DNA of 64,000 nucleotides from Malaya genurostris (taxonomy: Eukaryota > Arthropoda > Insecta > Diptera > Culicidae). Where the stretch lies: positions 344,751,879 to 344,815,878 of the forward strand of contig NC_080571.1 in NCBI RefSeq assembly GCF_030247185.1, read 5' to 3'. A model generated the notes under the pieces. It made no database searches. It saw only the letters and a list, made by a program, of their open reading frames with translations, and was not told the origin of the DNA. Numbering within the stretch: the first letter of the stretch is position 1; every line of letters starts with the position of its first letter. The translations under genes were made by a program, and so were the position numbers. Positions 21,091 to 33,165 of the stretch are shown piece after piece.

Positions 21091-22940
21091 TAGCCGTGAT
21101 TGTAACGAACGTATGATAAAGGAAGTACAGGATACTAAGTTTGTAGACGTCGAAATTGGGTAATTGGTTTACGTTTGCGGGTGGAAAAAGATAACGGAGA
21201 TGACACCGAAAATCGAATCACTTAACGCTCCCTCACAGTCTTCTCATTTACGGAGTACAATTGAATCGGTTAAGTTTCAACTTATCTAGAGCAGTTCAAT
21301 TGACAAAACACATCTGAAAGTCTCACACTCGAAATTTTTTTCGCGAGTTTTTAGTGATAAAAATCAGTTATTTGAAAGCCCCTCTCAGTTCATGGTGATC
21401 TGCGTCATACTGTTCATACGTTTTCTCTATTTAAAAAAAAATCAATTTTTCAGAGTCTGAACAAAATTTAAGCCAGATTTGTCAAGTAGTTAGTAGTCAT
21501 GTTTTTGTCGCTTGAAAATTCATAAAGTGTGTGTGATCTCATCCCCGATAAATTCAAAGTCTAAAAAGAACATTTGAATAAAAAGAATTGAAATCGAGGA
21601 AATATTTTCAAAATTACCAAGAGAAAATTTATTTTTTCCAAATGCAGGATTTTTATCGTTTTTTTTCAAAATTTTGCAGGTAATTTTCGAATGTATCTAT
21701 TGTTACCCTCGGCAACTTAGAGCTGTGGCAGTGTGCCTTTTTAAATATATCGTTAAAATAAAAAAATGTATCTATTCTAACACAAGTAGAAACAAAATGG
21801 TTCAGAAGACTGAACGAGTTGATAGAATTTGTAAGAAAGGCAATGGTAGCAAGCAGGCGATCTGAAACTGTCCGTAGGAACTCGAAAGCTTTCCTGTGAT
21901 GCTTGTATCCATTTGACGTGAACATTGAAGTGAAGGGGGGCTGAATTTTTTTATCCTGAGATTATTTTATTATGAAAGATGAAAGCTTGTATTAAATAAA
22001 ATACGGTAAGGTTTGAAAACAGGTTAAACGCACATCAAACAGTACATACGTGCTGTTCAGTACATACTCCAACAACCTAAATATTTCGAGCAGTTTTGAT
22101 CTTATCTTACAATTCCCATTGAAACCTCATTCTGAAGCCCAGTTGGTGCAAAAACAAAAGCTTGTTTGTAGTAGGTGTCCTCTGGGTCTTTATTTGACCA
22201 GTTGATTGTCATATGTGACCATGGATACTTTGTGTTTTGACTAAGAACAACGTATGAAGGAACAGTCTTCTTTAAACAAATACGTATTACACGAAGTTCA
22301 TTTCAGGAAGAAATACCTCCATATCACTTTACTTTCTCTAACGTTAAATTTTCAATGCAGATCGCTGAATGATAAAATTGAATAGAATACGAAACTCTAA
22401 AAGTAAACTTCAATTCAGTAAAGAGCTTCAATGATTTTGTAGAAGGCGTGAAGAAACTGACAAAAAAAAACTTATTGCAACAGAAACAATAAGTTAGAAA
22501 CGAGTATTTTTTTCCATAAAAAGCTTGTTAGCTTACATCGAAGATCATCATATGTTTGAAAAAAAAATCGACAGCTGTTGTTTTCAATGATAATAGAAAA
22601 AAACACTTGCATTCGGTACCCCATCGTTTTTTGTTTTGTTTGGATAACCGTGCCTCTGAAATGCCTCCATTTTCCTTTAATCGACCAAATTAGACGCCAT
22701 TCATCAACCGTCTCTCTTCCGTCTTTGAGCGATTCTTTCGCAAAACAGTGCACCAATTTTGTACTCATTTTCTTCGGCTTTTTTTTCTGTGTTGGCCTCT
22801 TCAAAGTAGAGAAAAAAAACCTACGGCCTGAAACGATTTAATTGTGCCACTTACAATTGCTCTCCGCGCGCACAAGCTCTCATCCGGAGGCCTTTTTGAT
22901 CGCAAACATCGACGTGCGCCGGTTCGGATTTTTTGATGAT
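21091..22940. other. Gene-free A+T-rich stretch
   Basis: Short open frames only, no recognised domains. A somewhat G+C-richer part near 22.85-22.95 kb precedes the next transposase fragment. Confidence 0.35.
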
Positions 22941-23184
22941 TCAAAAATTTATCTATTTACACACATCGGCAGTTGCATGCGTGCCACCACCTTACGTACT
23001 TTGTACTGCCAGAAGCGGCAAACCCCGTGACGGTAATTTCTCGCGGTACGATGAATCTCGGCTACCGTGAAAATGATTAAAACGAAACTTTGGTTTAAAT
23101 GATCAAATAAATTATGTAGCCGGGGAAGGGTATAATCGTTAAATGTATGTAAACAGCAACAATCAGACAACAATGTAAACACCA

Positions 23185-23376
23185 GGTTTGAAGTATTCAA
23201 GATTTCTGCATGATTTTTTTGCAGATTCTGTTTGCGAAGTTCCGTCCACAACTTTTCAATTGGATTAAGTTCCGGTGAATAGTGTGGGTTTTTAACTTTT
23301 GGCACAAAATTGATTCTCTTGGCTAAGCACCACTTCAGCACTCCAATAAGTAGTGACAGGAAGCTAAATCACCCCA
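23185..23376 (-). pseudogene. DD37E-type transposase C-terminal fragment (third lineage)
   Basis: On the minus strand the second catalytic motif reads DLASCHY near 23370. After a frame change comes LKWCLAKRINFVPKVKNPHY, then SPELNPIEKLW with the catalytic Glu near 23255. Bridging the frame change gives 37 residues between Asp and Glu, so this is another DD37E-type lineage, distinct in sequence from copies A-D. The reading after RKQNLQKNHAEIL is no longer recognisable. Confidence 0.72.
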
Positions 23377-23683
23377 TAATAGAGATGATCATTTGTTTTT
23401 CTTTATGAACTACAATAGACCCTTCTAGAGGTACTCTCCAGTGTCAATAACACCGTTGATTGTACCGGAAGTTTTAAAAGGAAATCTGCTTTCATCACAT
23501 CTGCAAATCCCCGACCAGATAAGCAACGTCGTTTCAAATTCCAATAGTATCTGCTTTCGAACGCCCCTACGGAACTTGGGGCAACGAAATATATTTGTTC
23601 AGGAAGGTTCGAAAGTTACAGAAAATTTTTGGTGTGCCATTTTTGTCGAATCAAGTCAAAGGGGATAAGAAATCCCGGTATAT

Positions 23684-23893
23684 GTGACCAGGAACTGCAA
23701 AAAGTCAATGTTTTCGGACGAAACAACTTCATGCGTAGGTTCGAGTGAAACGTGCCTGGTTGGGAAACAGTACCGATTTCGTTCTGCTCACCGTCAAACA
23801 TTCGGAGTTAAATTTCGGTGTCATGGAAGTCTTTCGAGGAGATGTTCGGATATAAAAACAGAAGTTAGGTTTTTAAAGAGAATGGCGACCTGA
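23684..23893 (+). pseudogene. Tc1-like transposase fragment 1
   Basis: The frame contains MFSDETTSCVGSSETCL near the Tc1 first-Asp motif (FSDE), then GKQYRFRSAHRQTF and a VKFRCHGSLSRRCS segment. Two more copies of the same piece follow at 24237 and 25387. No TIR or complete catalytic triad is visible. Confidence 0.6.
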
Positions 23894-24236
23894 AGCATCA
23901 AAGCCGCTTTTAAGGCGCTTAACAGAGGTAGTTTAGCTTCTCGAAAATGTCTCGGCTATTCAAAAAAAAAATCAAACTTGCAGGATAACTTTTTCTCAAT
24001 TTGAAGCAGCTATCTATGGAAATTCGGAAGATTAGGCGTTCTTTTCAAGCAGTCTACGCTGAAAAACCTCGTAAAAAGCATACCTCGAAAGTGTCCCACG
24101 GTTCTCAAAGGTGGTGGTGACAATACTGGTAACTGATTGAGAAAAGTTTCTTTAATGTTTCGTGTCTATTTGACAGAGCCCAGCACTTTCACTCATCTAA
24201 ATATAAATAAAAAATAATATTTCATATGGTAAAACT

Positions 24237-24505
24237 GAGTTGGGCAAAAAGGAATAATTTTCTCCGATGAAATTCATTTTTGGGCGTGAGTTCGATTGAA
24301 TCGTGTCTGGTTAGGAAACAGTACCGAGTTCGTTCTGCTCACCGTCAAACATCCAATAGAAGTGAATTTTCAGTGCCAATAAAGCCATATGAAATTTTCC
24401 GGAAAGCTGTTTGGATCTGAATACAGGAATTGGGTCTTTTATGAGAATGGCGGCCCTTTTCTCATGAGTCGTTCTTTTCCGGCAGTTTGCACTGAAAATC
24501 TCAAT
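24237..24505 (+). pseudogene. Tc1-like transposase fragment 2
   Basis: Same block as fragment 1, with an AAACTGAGTTGGGCAAAAAG lead and FSDE-equivalent codons. Frame shifts are present. It extends further 3' than the others, to a TTCCGGCAGTTTGCACTGAA segment also seen, diverged, near 24050. Confidence 0.55.
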
Positions 24506-24639
24506 CATTTATATAGATAAAGAGTGATTTTTTAAGAGTATAGAATTTAATTAAAAAAAAAAAACAAAAACACAAAAAATTAGCGAAAATTGATGAAATC
24601 TCAATTGGAATCGATAGAACGATCAATATAGTTTAATGT

Positions 24640-25300
24640 TTGTAGATGATTTAATGCAAATATTTGGCGTGGCTTCGCTTTAGGTGCCATTTTAGCACAC
24701 TATCTCCAATATATCGGTCAGTATTTTCAGAATAAATGCTCCAATATTGGCTTGTGCGTCAATAGCTATTGGTTTATCTTTGTAGACATGAGCCTTAACA
24801 TGGCCCTACAAAAAATAGTCCAAAGGCGTTAAATCACACGATCTAGGCGGCCAATTGATGGGCCCAAAACGTGAGAACAGTTTAGTTCACCGAAGGCGGC
24901 TTTCAATTTGGTGTTTCTTTTGCGTGCCGTGTGGGATGTGGCACTGGCTTGTTAAAACCACATGTCAGGCATTTTAGGCAAAAAAAAATCGTCAGCGATA
25001 GCGCTCGCCATTCACAGTAACGATCCGCCCAACGTCGCCTTTAAAGAAGCACGGCCCGATGATACCACCGGCCCATAATCCACACAAAATAGTGACTTTT
25101 TTGGGATGCATTGGTAGCTCTTGCAACACTTCTGGCTGGTCTTCACTCCAGATGCTGCAAATTTGCTTGTTGACGTATCCATTCAATCAGAAATGAGCTT
25201 CGTCGCAGAACACAATTATTCGACAAAAAAAGTGTATCCAATTCCAACTTTGCCAGCGCCCATTTGCAGGCGTTGTCCATTCGTAAATCGATGAATGATC
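24640..25300 (-). pseudogene. Rosa-like (DD41D) Tc1/mariner transposase remnant
   Basis: Minus-strand reading gives FCDEAHF (first Asp), NGYVNKQICSIWSEDQPEV, LPMHPKKVTILCGLWAGGII and GPCFFKGDVGRIVTVNGERY. After decay it continues as FGPINWPPRSCDLTPLDYFL with the third Asp, then GHVKAHVYKDKP. The NWPPRSCDLTPLDYF signature with a long spacing fits the DD41D (rosa) group; this comes from recall of the family, not a search. The middle Asp region (TSHTARKRNT) has lost its Asp, and several stops are present. No TIRs recognised. Confidence 0.65.
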
Positions 25301-25386
25301 AAATTATAGACCAAACTGAGCAAATCTGACAACGACACAAACCACGATCTCTCTTTTAAATGAAAAATAATATATTGAAGAAAAAT

Positions 25387-25527
25387 CCATATGGAAAAAC
25401 AGAGTTGGGCACAAAAGAATAATTTTCTCCGATGGAATTTATTTTCGGGTGTGAGTTCAAGTGAAGCGTGTCTGGTTGGGAAACTGTACCGACTTCGGTC
25501 TGCACACCGTCAAACATTCCTTGGACT
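25387..25527 (+). pseudogene. Tc1-like transposase fragment 3
   Basis: Repeats the block GVSSSEACLVGKLYRLRSAH, preceded by an AAACAGAGTTGGGCACAAAA lead nearly identical to fragment 2. Ends abruptly after CAAACATTCC. Confidence 0.55.
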
Positions 25528-25882
25528 GACTCGCTCAATCTTCCGACCAAGTTTAAGCAACAAAAAAAGCAAGCTTACTAGACACAATTTGCAGTACTCT
25601 AGTTAGTTTTCGGCAAGCTTCTTTAATGCTAATGTTTAATGTTTGTTCGACATGGTCCATCGCCTCCATCGAAATGAGCCATGAATCTTTTATACACTTA
25701 TCTAAGCACCGCAAAATCTAGCCATGGTCTACGAGTGACATCTTTTTTATTTGTCAATATAAAGATGTAACCAACACTTGTAACGAGATGTGATTGTTTT
25801 GAAAATAGGATCGAAGAAACAACAAAGAGCGTGAAAATTTTTGCACCAATGTGTGACAGTAAGTAGACCCGTATTTTTATCT

Positions 25883-26850
25883 TTCTCATATAGAAAGGCT
25901 ATACGATCACTGTGAACACCGACTTTTGAACCGAAATGACAAAATTCCTGAATATTATTTCAATCAGATTTCCGATTCCGGAGTTACAGGGTGATATGCA
26001 TCAAAGATGTGAAAATGGTGTCACTCACTTTTCTCGGAAACGGTTGAACCGATTTTCACAAATAACGAAAGGTCTTAAGATGCCATATTTTCATTGGATC
26101 AGGGTCATTTCGAAGAAAGCCATTTCGCCGAAAAGCCGTTTCGCCGAAAGGGTTACTTCGCCGAATGACACTTCGCTGAATGGATTACTTCGCCGAATGC
26201 CATTTCATCGAATGCCATTTCGCCGAATGCCATTTCGCCGAATGCCATTTCGCCGAAAGGGTCATTTCGCCGAATCTTGATATCATCTTAAAATCGTAAT
26301 TAAAATTGATTCAAAATAAAGACAAATGAAAGATGATAGCGTTAACGCCCGTTTTGTTGACCTACAATTGTACTTCTTGAATAAAAATTGATTCTTGTAC
26401 TCTTGAATAAAGATTCGGCGAAGTGACCCGCTCCCATTTTCATTCGGATCAAACCCCCTGATTCCGGAGTAGGGTGCTTAGTGTAAAAATGTCAATTTCA
26501 AGAACATTTTTTCATAGGTAAGCTACCCCTTTTTATTGGCTAGTGAATTTCTCTAGTTTGCAGACCATGAGAGTCTGTAACCAAATAAATTATTGATAGT
26601 CCCATAAATGATTTGCTGAATTTGACCCAAGTCTGACTGTCAATACATTTTTTTTTCCAAAAATTCAAGTCGTCATAAAGAATCTTTAAAAAAAAATGTA
26701 GGTAAGTGAAGTGAATGTCACTATGCCGATATCCCGCTTTCGGTTCCGGCAGTACCGACGATAGTAATCAAATGTGATAAAATGGAGCTCACTTCACTTT
26801 TTCACAAATAATTGAATAGATTTTTACTAGCTTAAATTCAAATGTAGTAC
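25883..26850 (+). repeat. Dispersed repeat R, copy 3, interrupted by foldback element
   Basis: Starts with the family 5' end TTTCTCATATAGAAAGGCTA and ATCACTGTGAACACCGACTT. It carries a GATTCCGGAGTTACAGGGTG block and CGGTTGAACCGATTTTCACA, is interrupted at 26096-26435, and resumes with CGGATC...GATTCCGGAGT. A later TCGGTTCCGGCAGTACCGA block matches copy 1. Confidence 0.65.
26096..26435 (-). mobile_element. Foldback element, internally deleted copy
   Basis: Begins GGATCAGGGTCATTTCG and ends AAGTGACCCGCTCCC. It is flanked by the 9-bp duplication ATTTTCATT at 26087-26095 and 26436-26444. The left arm is an array of the 15-bp TTTCGCCGAA-type unit; the right arm is down to one unit. The interior matches, inverted, the right interior of 51856-52531 (CAAGAAGTACAAT..., GCGTTAACGC), but the GC-rich core is missing. 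Confidence 0.8.
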
Positions 26851-27442
26851 ATTTCTGGAGGAATTGCTCCGGTCAGTGTTGTAGAACTTGATTCAATTCA
26901 ATTGAAATCGAACACAAACTGACGAGCACTCTACTGCAGTAAACTTTACATTCTAACACGCAACCTTCGCTGTCGCACCGAATGGGCATCGTCCAGTCCT
27001 TGATTCGTTTCTCTTTCTACCGAAGTTCAGTTTACCCACCGTCAATTTATCTCTTGAAGTAACAAAATATCTCTTAAAATTAAAGAGAGAGTTTCATGCA
27101 AACATTCGAATTGGTTCAAGATAATGGATGAAATGTAAACCAGTCATGATAACTGAAATATCAATTACAAAATTAGCATGAATTAATTGTTCCCTCTTTC
27201 ATTTTTCATTTTTAATATTTCGAACCACATTTCAAACTGTCAAAATTATCGATTTTAACTTGCTGGTGATAATTGAAAACTCAAATGATAACCGCCACCC
27301 TCTATTTATCATTATGGTCGGAGAAAGTTTGGTGAATCAATGGTGTTATGGTGAATTCTGGGAGCTTTGGCAACAAAAGTAAAATGAATGAGAAGGGATA
27401 TGCTTACAATCAACGGTCATACATTTCATTTTCATCTAATAA
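26851..27442. other. Gene-free A+T-rich stretch
   Basis: No gene or repeat boundary recognised. Confidence 0.3.
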
Positions 27443-27444
27443 TA

Positions 27445-28292
27445 AAGAGTGTATCGAAAAAAAGCTATCCACAATTTTTCTTTCGAATTATGATAAGAAA
27501 CAATTGCCCAGTAACGTTCGATGGGTCGAAGCTGAGGACAATTTTGTGGATTGATATTTTTCTCAACGAAATTTATACCCGTTTTCCGCAAGCCGCGTAA
27601 TTGAGAGTGGTTTTGGCATAGTGAGCCGACGCTAAATCCAGTCAAAACAGTGGAGGTGTACTATGCTTCTTACGTGAAGGCAGCAATCCCTTTACTCAGA
27701 TCGATATATTTCTGCATTTATAGTTCCGGTAGTTTAAAAAATGGTTGACTTCAAACCACAGGAACATATTGCTTGCCATACCAGTACCTTTCGACCGAAT
27801 TTCTCCACTTAAATCGACCTCTGATTCCGCCTCTTGATACGCTGGATCATTCCGACACTCGTTCCTGCTTCTTTGGCCAAATCACGTATTGACATTGATT
27901 TGTTCTTCATGATTAGAGATACCACTTTCTGGTCCATTTTCGGCTTGGAAGAACCGGGTTTTGTGCCTCTTCCTGGTAGCTCATCCAAAGAATACTGTTC
28001 CCCAAACTTATCAATGATGGTTTTAACACTGGCATGTTGAATTCCAAACCGCTTCGCCAATTTTCGCATAGTAATACCCTTCTCACTTAGCCGTGCGTTC
28101 AGAATCTTAATTTTCACTTTCTTTTCAATACGCGACATTTTGAAGCCGCAGAATTTCAACCGCATAAACAAGTAAACAAACGAAAGCTGACAGCCAAACG
28201 CACAGCATGCTATGATCTGAGCATAAAAAACCATCACAAATACAAGCGCACAACACAAATGTATGTGGATAGCTAATTTTCGATACACTCCT
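27445..28292 (-). mobile_element. DD37E-like transposon, second family, internally deleted
   Basis: Flanked by TA at 27443-27444 and 28293-28294. TIRs read AAGAGTGTATCGAAAA at the low end and, inverted, AAGGAGTGTATCGAAAA at the high end. It carries the N-terminal and C-terminal ends of a transposase with the middle missing. A solo end of the same family lies at 830-886. Confidence 0.85.
27480..28138 (-). pseudogene. DD37E-like transposase, second family
   Basis: Start chosen at the ATG at 28138 (MSRIEKKVKIKIL); upstream in-frame codons are family-unlike. The N-terminal part has two helix-turn-helix units: GITMRKLAKRFGIQHASVK and SIRDLAKEAGTSVGMIQRI, joined by a GRGTKPGSSKPK hinge. It runs to about 27810. 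After a deletion the C-terminal part shows DLASAHYAKTTLNY with the second Asp, a frame shift, then VEKNINPQNCPQLRPIERYW with the Glu. Bridging the shift gives about 39 residues between Asp and Glu, two more than in copy A. The first catalytic Asp region is absent. Confidence 0.8.
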
Positions 28293-28294
28293 TA

Positions 28295-30770
28295 TTCGAT
28301 TGAAATGAAGTTTTACCACACTGGCTCAGATACAGAGTTTCGGTTGGTTGTTCTCTACCAGTCACCATGTACGTATTATTTCGGGAACGCAGTTACTCTC
28401 TTAAAACCAACCAACTGCCACTGGATGTCGATAGCATCGTATTATTTCCACGAAAAACGAAGCAAATGAATTCTATGGAAATGGTTTTTACTGATTGTAT
28501 TAACAAAAACCGAGTTACTCACCAATTTTGGTGATATTGTGTTGTATCTCAGTTGTTCGGAAGTGACAATTTATCTCCCAGTCTATGATCGTTTATCGTC
28601 TACCGAACCCGTAAAGCACAGTGGTTCGTCGCAGCACGATTTCTGCAGTGATAAATCAGTAGTTTCACAACAACAAAATTTCACGCCAGTTGTTTTCTCC
28701 ACACAAACAACAGCTTAATTTGCTACGGCTGGTTTACGGAGATCGCTTGCCGTGAAATTGTGTTATAAATTGCGTCTATTATAAGCACTACGAAACTGAT
28801 ATTGACCAATAAACGTCAATATTATTGCTTTCAGTCTTTTTTTCGCCCGATTTCTTGCACTTGATCGAGCTTTGATGTGGTGATTTGGCTCCATAATTCA
28901 CCATGAAGGCTAAATATTGGTAAACATCGCCAGTGAAGGAACTTTAAATGATTCCAAAAAGCGATCTTAAATGCGGGGTCAAAAATGACTAAACAAAGGA
29001 TTGTCGCTTTGTTTTCAACACACATCAAACAACAGCCCGTTTCTGACAGCTTCCGAAGATCTCACGTATCTCGCATAACCTTCGAACGTTTCAGCGTACT
29101 TTATAGGTTATGAAATCGTGCCGTGCGGATTTGATATACCTACGCACCACAGGAACCTTCAATAAAGTGATCATGTTGGGGGTTTCGTGCTGCAGTAGTA
29201 TGTAAACTAGAAAAACCTCGTCCAACTGTGGCCGTGTTGAGGCGTACGAAAAACTGGGCGCCATTATAACTGGCAATAGGCTGACTGACATACTGACTGG
29301 CTGTCTCGGGCCAGTTACTTACTTTCGAAACAAGCCCGGGTTTCTTCGGTTTGACAGGCGGCACACGACGCTCTGGGGCGGGTGTGTTCTGCGATCTTTA
29401 CATTTCAAACTGACTCATTTGGCAATTGAAGGTTCTTTTTTTTCTCGTGAGATACACCCGGGAACTGGATCAGTATGACCGCCGTTCGAGACGAGTACCT
29501 TCGAGCGTGAAGAATCAACCTTAGGAGCTATTTGTTGTGAGAATGGTTAAAAGTGGATGGTTGTTTATTCAGTGGGAGGACAAAACCAAACCAATTATAG
29601 ATATCAATGACATGGTCTGATTAGACAGACCGGCTCTCATGAACACACAGGAAGGTGATTTTTATCTTATCAAACCCCCTGAATTTATCGGTGAAACGAC
29701 AATTGTTCGCTGTCTGGCGTCATTTCTACGGAAAAATAATTATGTTCTTATCAACGGAACTGAAAGCTCGGGGACGGGGACAACAAAAAAAAACTTATCA
29801 CCAAGAGTTTCATTCAGTGAAATTTATTGATTTATTGCGATGTAGTAATGACAGAAATATTACATGAAGACTGAAGGTTTGTATATTAAAAGATAAAGCT
29901 TTTCACAGTAATGAATTAAACAATGAAAAGCTAATACCGCTTTTAATTTTAATTTAGCGGGTCTAAGTAACACTTATTTTGCTATTTCTAGAGAATCAAT
30001 CGCACAGCTTAACTAAAATCTACGGTGCTGATACTGTTTCTTCGTACATCGTGTTGAGGTAGAGGTATCCCTACCTGCAGAAATCGTTGGTAACCTACAA
30101 TAGTTCGGTTGTGACAAAAATCCTAATCCATGGTTAACTAAGAAATCTCGTAGTGATATATATTAAAGTTCAAAACATATCATTTATAAAGATATTTTTC
30201 CGAAACAACACCAGATGTCGACGTTTCATACATTTCCAGCTATGAAAGGTTAGATCTTCAAACCACAACTACAAATAGCTTGTGAAACCATGTACTTTTT
30301 CAGCTATTTTACGGGAAAAAGATAGTCGACCTCTCAGAAATTCATAATATTTGGTACAATCGTTCTCCATCGAAAAATACTAGACCCGTATTTTTTCGTT
30401 TCACCATGAAGGGTGACCATTCCCATGTTAGGGTCGATCAAAAAACCATTTTTTTTTTGATTTTTTGAAAAACTGTTTTTTTTTTAAATTTGTAACGTGG
30501 TAATCACTGAACTTGACTATTTTTTTAAATTATTAGATATATTGTCTAGAAATGTCAATATTTTCTATGAACAGTACGTAGATATGATAAAGTTGTGGTT
30601 GAAAAAGCCAATTGTAGGGGAAAGGAGGGCAAAACGGGGTTTTTATATCTCTTCTGTTTTATGGTTCCAGTTATCGAAAAAATTATAATTCCGTTTTGAA
30701 ACACCCTCGAACTTCACCAATCTTTTCCGCCAATTTTCTTGTAGAAGCATTGTATTTAACATATGGACAG
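28295..30770. other. Gene-free stretch
   Basis: Short open frames on both strands, none with a recognisable domain. Poly-T runs near 30.45 kb. No transposon ends found. Confidence 0.35.
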
Positions 30771-30772
30771 AA

Positions 30773-31392
30773 GACAACAGGATCCTTGTGGCTTCAAATC
30801 ATGGGTAGAAGTCGTTTTTGTAAACATTCCTTGAGGTATATTTCACTGTTCATTGAAGCAGTGGTGATGAAGGGTTTCGAAATCTTACCGCAGCTACAAA
30901 TTGCTTGCCAGACCATAGTTTTCTTACCAAATTTTTCGACTTCAATCGATGTCTCGGACTGGTTTAACACTTGCCCTTCTCGCACCGTAAAATATTGTGG
31001 TCCCGACAAGGATTTGTAATCGAGTTTCACGTAGGTTTCGTCGTCCATGATTATGCAGTTCAAATTTCCTCCTTCTTTTGTTCGAACGCCTTCAGTATAC
31101 GTTTATCCAACTGAGGGTTAGCAGGACCTTTTTTTCGAACCGTTTTCGGTTTATCCTCAAAGGTGTTATCCTCGCCGAACTTCCTGATTTCATTTCGCAC
31201 GGCTTTTTCACTTACTCCTTCCATTTTTGCTATCTTTCTCAGTGACAGTCCGCATTCTGTGCACCATTTGTACATAATTTTTCGACGTTGTTCTGCTGAA
31301 AGTCCACGCATTTCGAAACAAACTAATGAAAACGAATAAAAAACTGCACAAGTGGTTAGAGAAGACTGTAAACAACAGGACGCAGCCAAGTA
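30773..31392 (-). mobile_element. DD37E transposon copy C, truncated both ends
   Basis: Minus-strand relative of copies A, B and D. Both TIRs are missing. The transposase frame runs from about 31390 (LAASCCLQSSLTTCAV, then MRGLSAEQRRKIMYKWC at 31312) to FEQKKEEI, where an internal deletion joins directly to the catalytic half (MNCIIMDDETYVKLDYK, 31063 down to about 30795). The catalytic part ends at LLPMI before the second Asp. The deletion junction (AAGGAGGAAATTTGAAC) is the same as in copy D. Confidence 0.85.
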
Positions 31393-31639
31393 GTTCTTCA
31401 CCACACTATGCTGCTGACACTGGCAAAATAGAATTCAAATCTTCCCGCCTAGATCCGATCACGCGATTATTATTCTCTTACTACTGACACCGCAGTTGTG
31501 TCCAATGCTTTCTTCTGATCATACCTATATGAGCCTGCCTAGGCTAGCTTTTCCGTTCTAAATTTATAACTGATTCAATCTAGAATACCTATCCGTCTTT
31601 TCATTTCATATCTTTCGTCTCTTTCAGTTAATGCTTGCC
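31393..31639. other. Unassigned
   Basis: Short non-coding interval between DD37E copy C and the next mariner remnant. Confidence 0.3.
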
Positions 31640-32265
31640 GAAAAGAACCAATCAAAATCGATATAGCATATCCTTTCCAGTCGATTGTTGTGCTTTCGGG
31701 CGCTTTAGACGAGCTTCACCAGTTGCTGTCCACTCAGATAACGATCGTTTTGATTCCGAAGTGAAGTGATAGATCCATGTTTCATCCATTGTCACATATC
31801 GACGCAAAAATTCCGGTTTTTTTAAGGTTTAAACATGGCCAAACACTGCTCAGAATCATCAACATGTTCTCGTTTTTGGTCAACAGTGAGCAAACGCGGC
31901 CCCCACTTCGAAACAGAGCTTTCTCATAGTCAAATGCTCATGCAATATAAAGCCAACACGTTCTTTTGATATCTTTACGATGTCCGTTAACTCATGCAAT
32001 ATCACTTTTTGATCATGCAAAATGATTTTGTGGATTTTTTAAATGTTTTCTGGTGTTACATTTGGACGTCCACTGCGTTCTGCATCTTCGGTGTCTTTAC
32101 GACACCGTTTGAAGTCAGCAAACCAACGTTTTATTGCTGTTTCTGATGGAACGGAGTCTCCATATCACTTATCAAGTCATTGCTTCGTTTGAACGGTATT
32201 TTTTCCCATCAAGAAGCAGTGTAAAACTAAACACGAAATTGTTTTTGATCCATTGTTCTGAAAAT
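31640..32265 (-). pseudogene. Mariner transposase remnant
   Basis: Minus-strand reading from about 32220 gives, with stops and shifts, SETAIKRWFADFKRC, DAERSGRPNVTPENI, VGFILHEHLTMRKLC, then MDETWIYHFTSESKRSLSEW with the first catalytic Asp near 31790, and ARLKRPKAQQSTGK. The ERSGRP hinge and (M/G)DETW motif identify mariner. The second and third Asp of DD34D are lost. A TTAGGCTGGGGACTTGT end near 32380-32400 may be its 5' TIR. It is related to, but distinct from, the mariners at 40.3 and 52.7 kb. Confidence 0.75.
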
Positions 32266-32430
32266 AGTAAAAGTTGCGTCACTCTTAGCACAATAACTCA
32301 CAAACTAATGAGTAAAATATCATGAAAGGTTTATATTAACTGAAAAGAAGGTGACTGCAATAAAACTAGCGCCATCTATGTGTTAGGCTGGGGACTTGTA
32401 CTATGGCACTAGTCTTTTATTTTTTATTTT

Positions 32431-33165
32431 GATTGTTTTTTTCATTATTTATTTTCAGACAGAATAGTATGCAAAAGTTAATTTTATACTCCCTGTTATG
32501 TTTTAACAGTTTTTTTTGTAAAACTGAAATAAATAATTTTCTTACCATCAATTATTGACGGAATAACGGTTTTTTAAATATTCATGAATATTTATTAATG
32601 TAAACGGCATTATTGTGAGTTTTTATAAAATACCCTACTTTGCCCCATATGTGGGACAAAACAAGGAATAAACAAATTTTTAGACCGTCCTGAACAATTA
32701 CTTAACGTTACGAATATTTAAGATATAATAAGTTTTTAGTTTGGTTATTAGTTTTTAAAAACAATGCAAAATTTTATCCGCTAAAAATATCTCATTTAAA
32801 TAGTGAAAATATTAATTAAAACCAAAAAGTCCCCGCTAAAATCAGATAACCATTAAGTTTTCTCAAACTTTTGAAAATAATGGGAAAAATTCATCAAGTT
32901 TGTTTGGCTTTCTCGTACCTGTGACGACGTAATTAAGCACATATCAGTCAGAATGTTTAACTGTACCAGTATAAAAGGTAAACCATGGTCGAAAATCGAT
33001 CATTTCTTCTTGTGCTTTGGACTGAACTGGATCCTTCTACAAACAATGGCACAAACAGACGTCTCATGTGGTATAAAACCTCAAACATTCAGGCCGTGCT
33101 CTCAATCGCATTTGGGACGTCGTGGTGAGTAGTCACCTTCAACAAGCAGCAGCATGGAACAGAAT
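32431..33165. other. Gene-free A+T-rich stretch
   Basis: No coding sequence recognised. Confidence 0.3.

Noticed and set aside
30690..30772. Transposase HTH-like reading TRKLAEKIGEVRG next to DD37E copy C
   Set aside because: Only about 15 residues resemble an HTH and the frame closes at once; too short to support.
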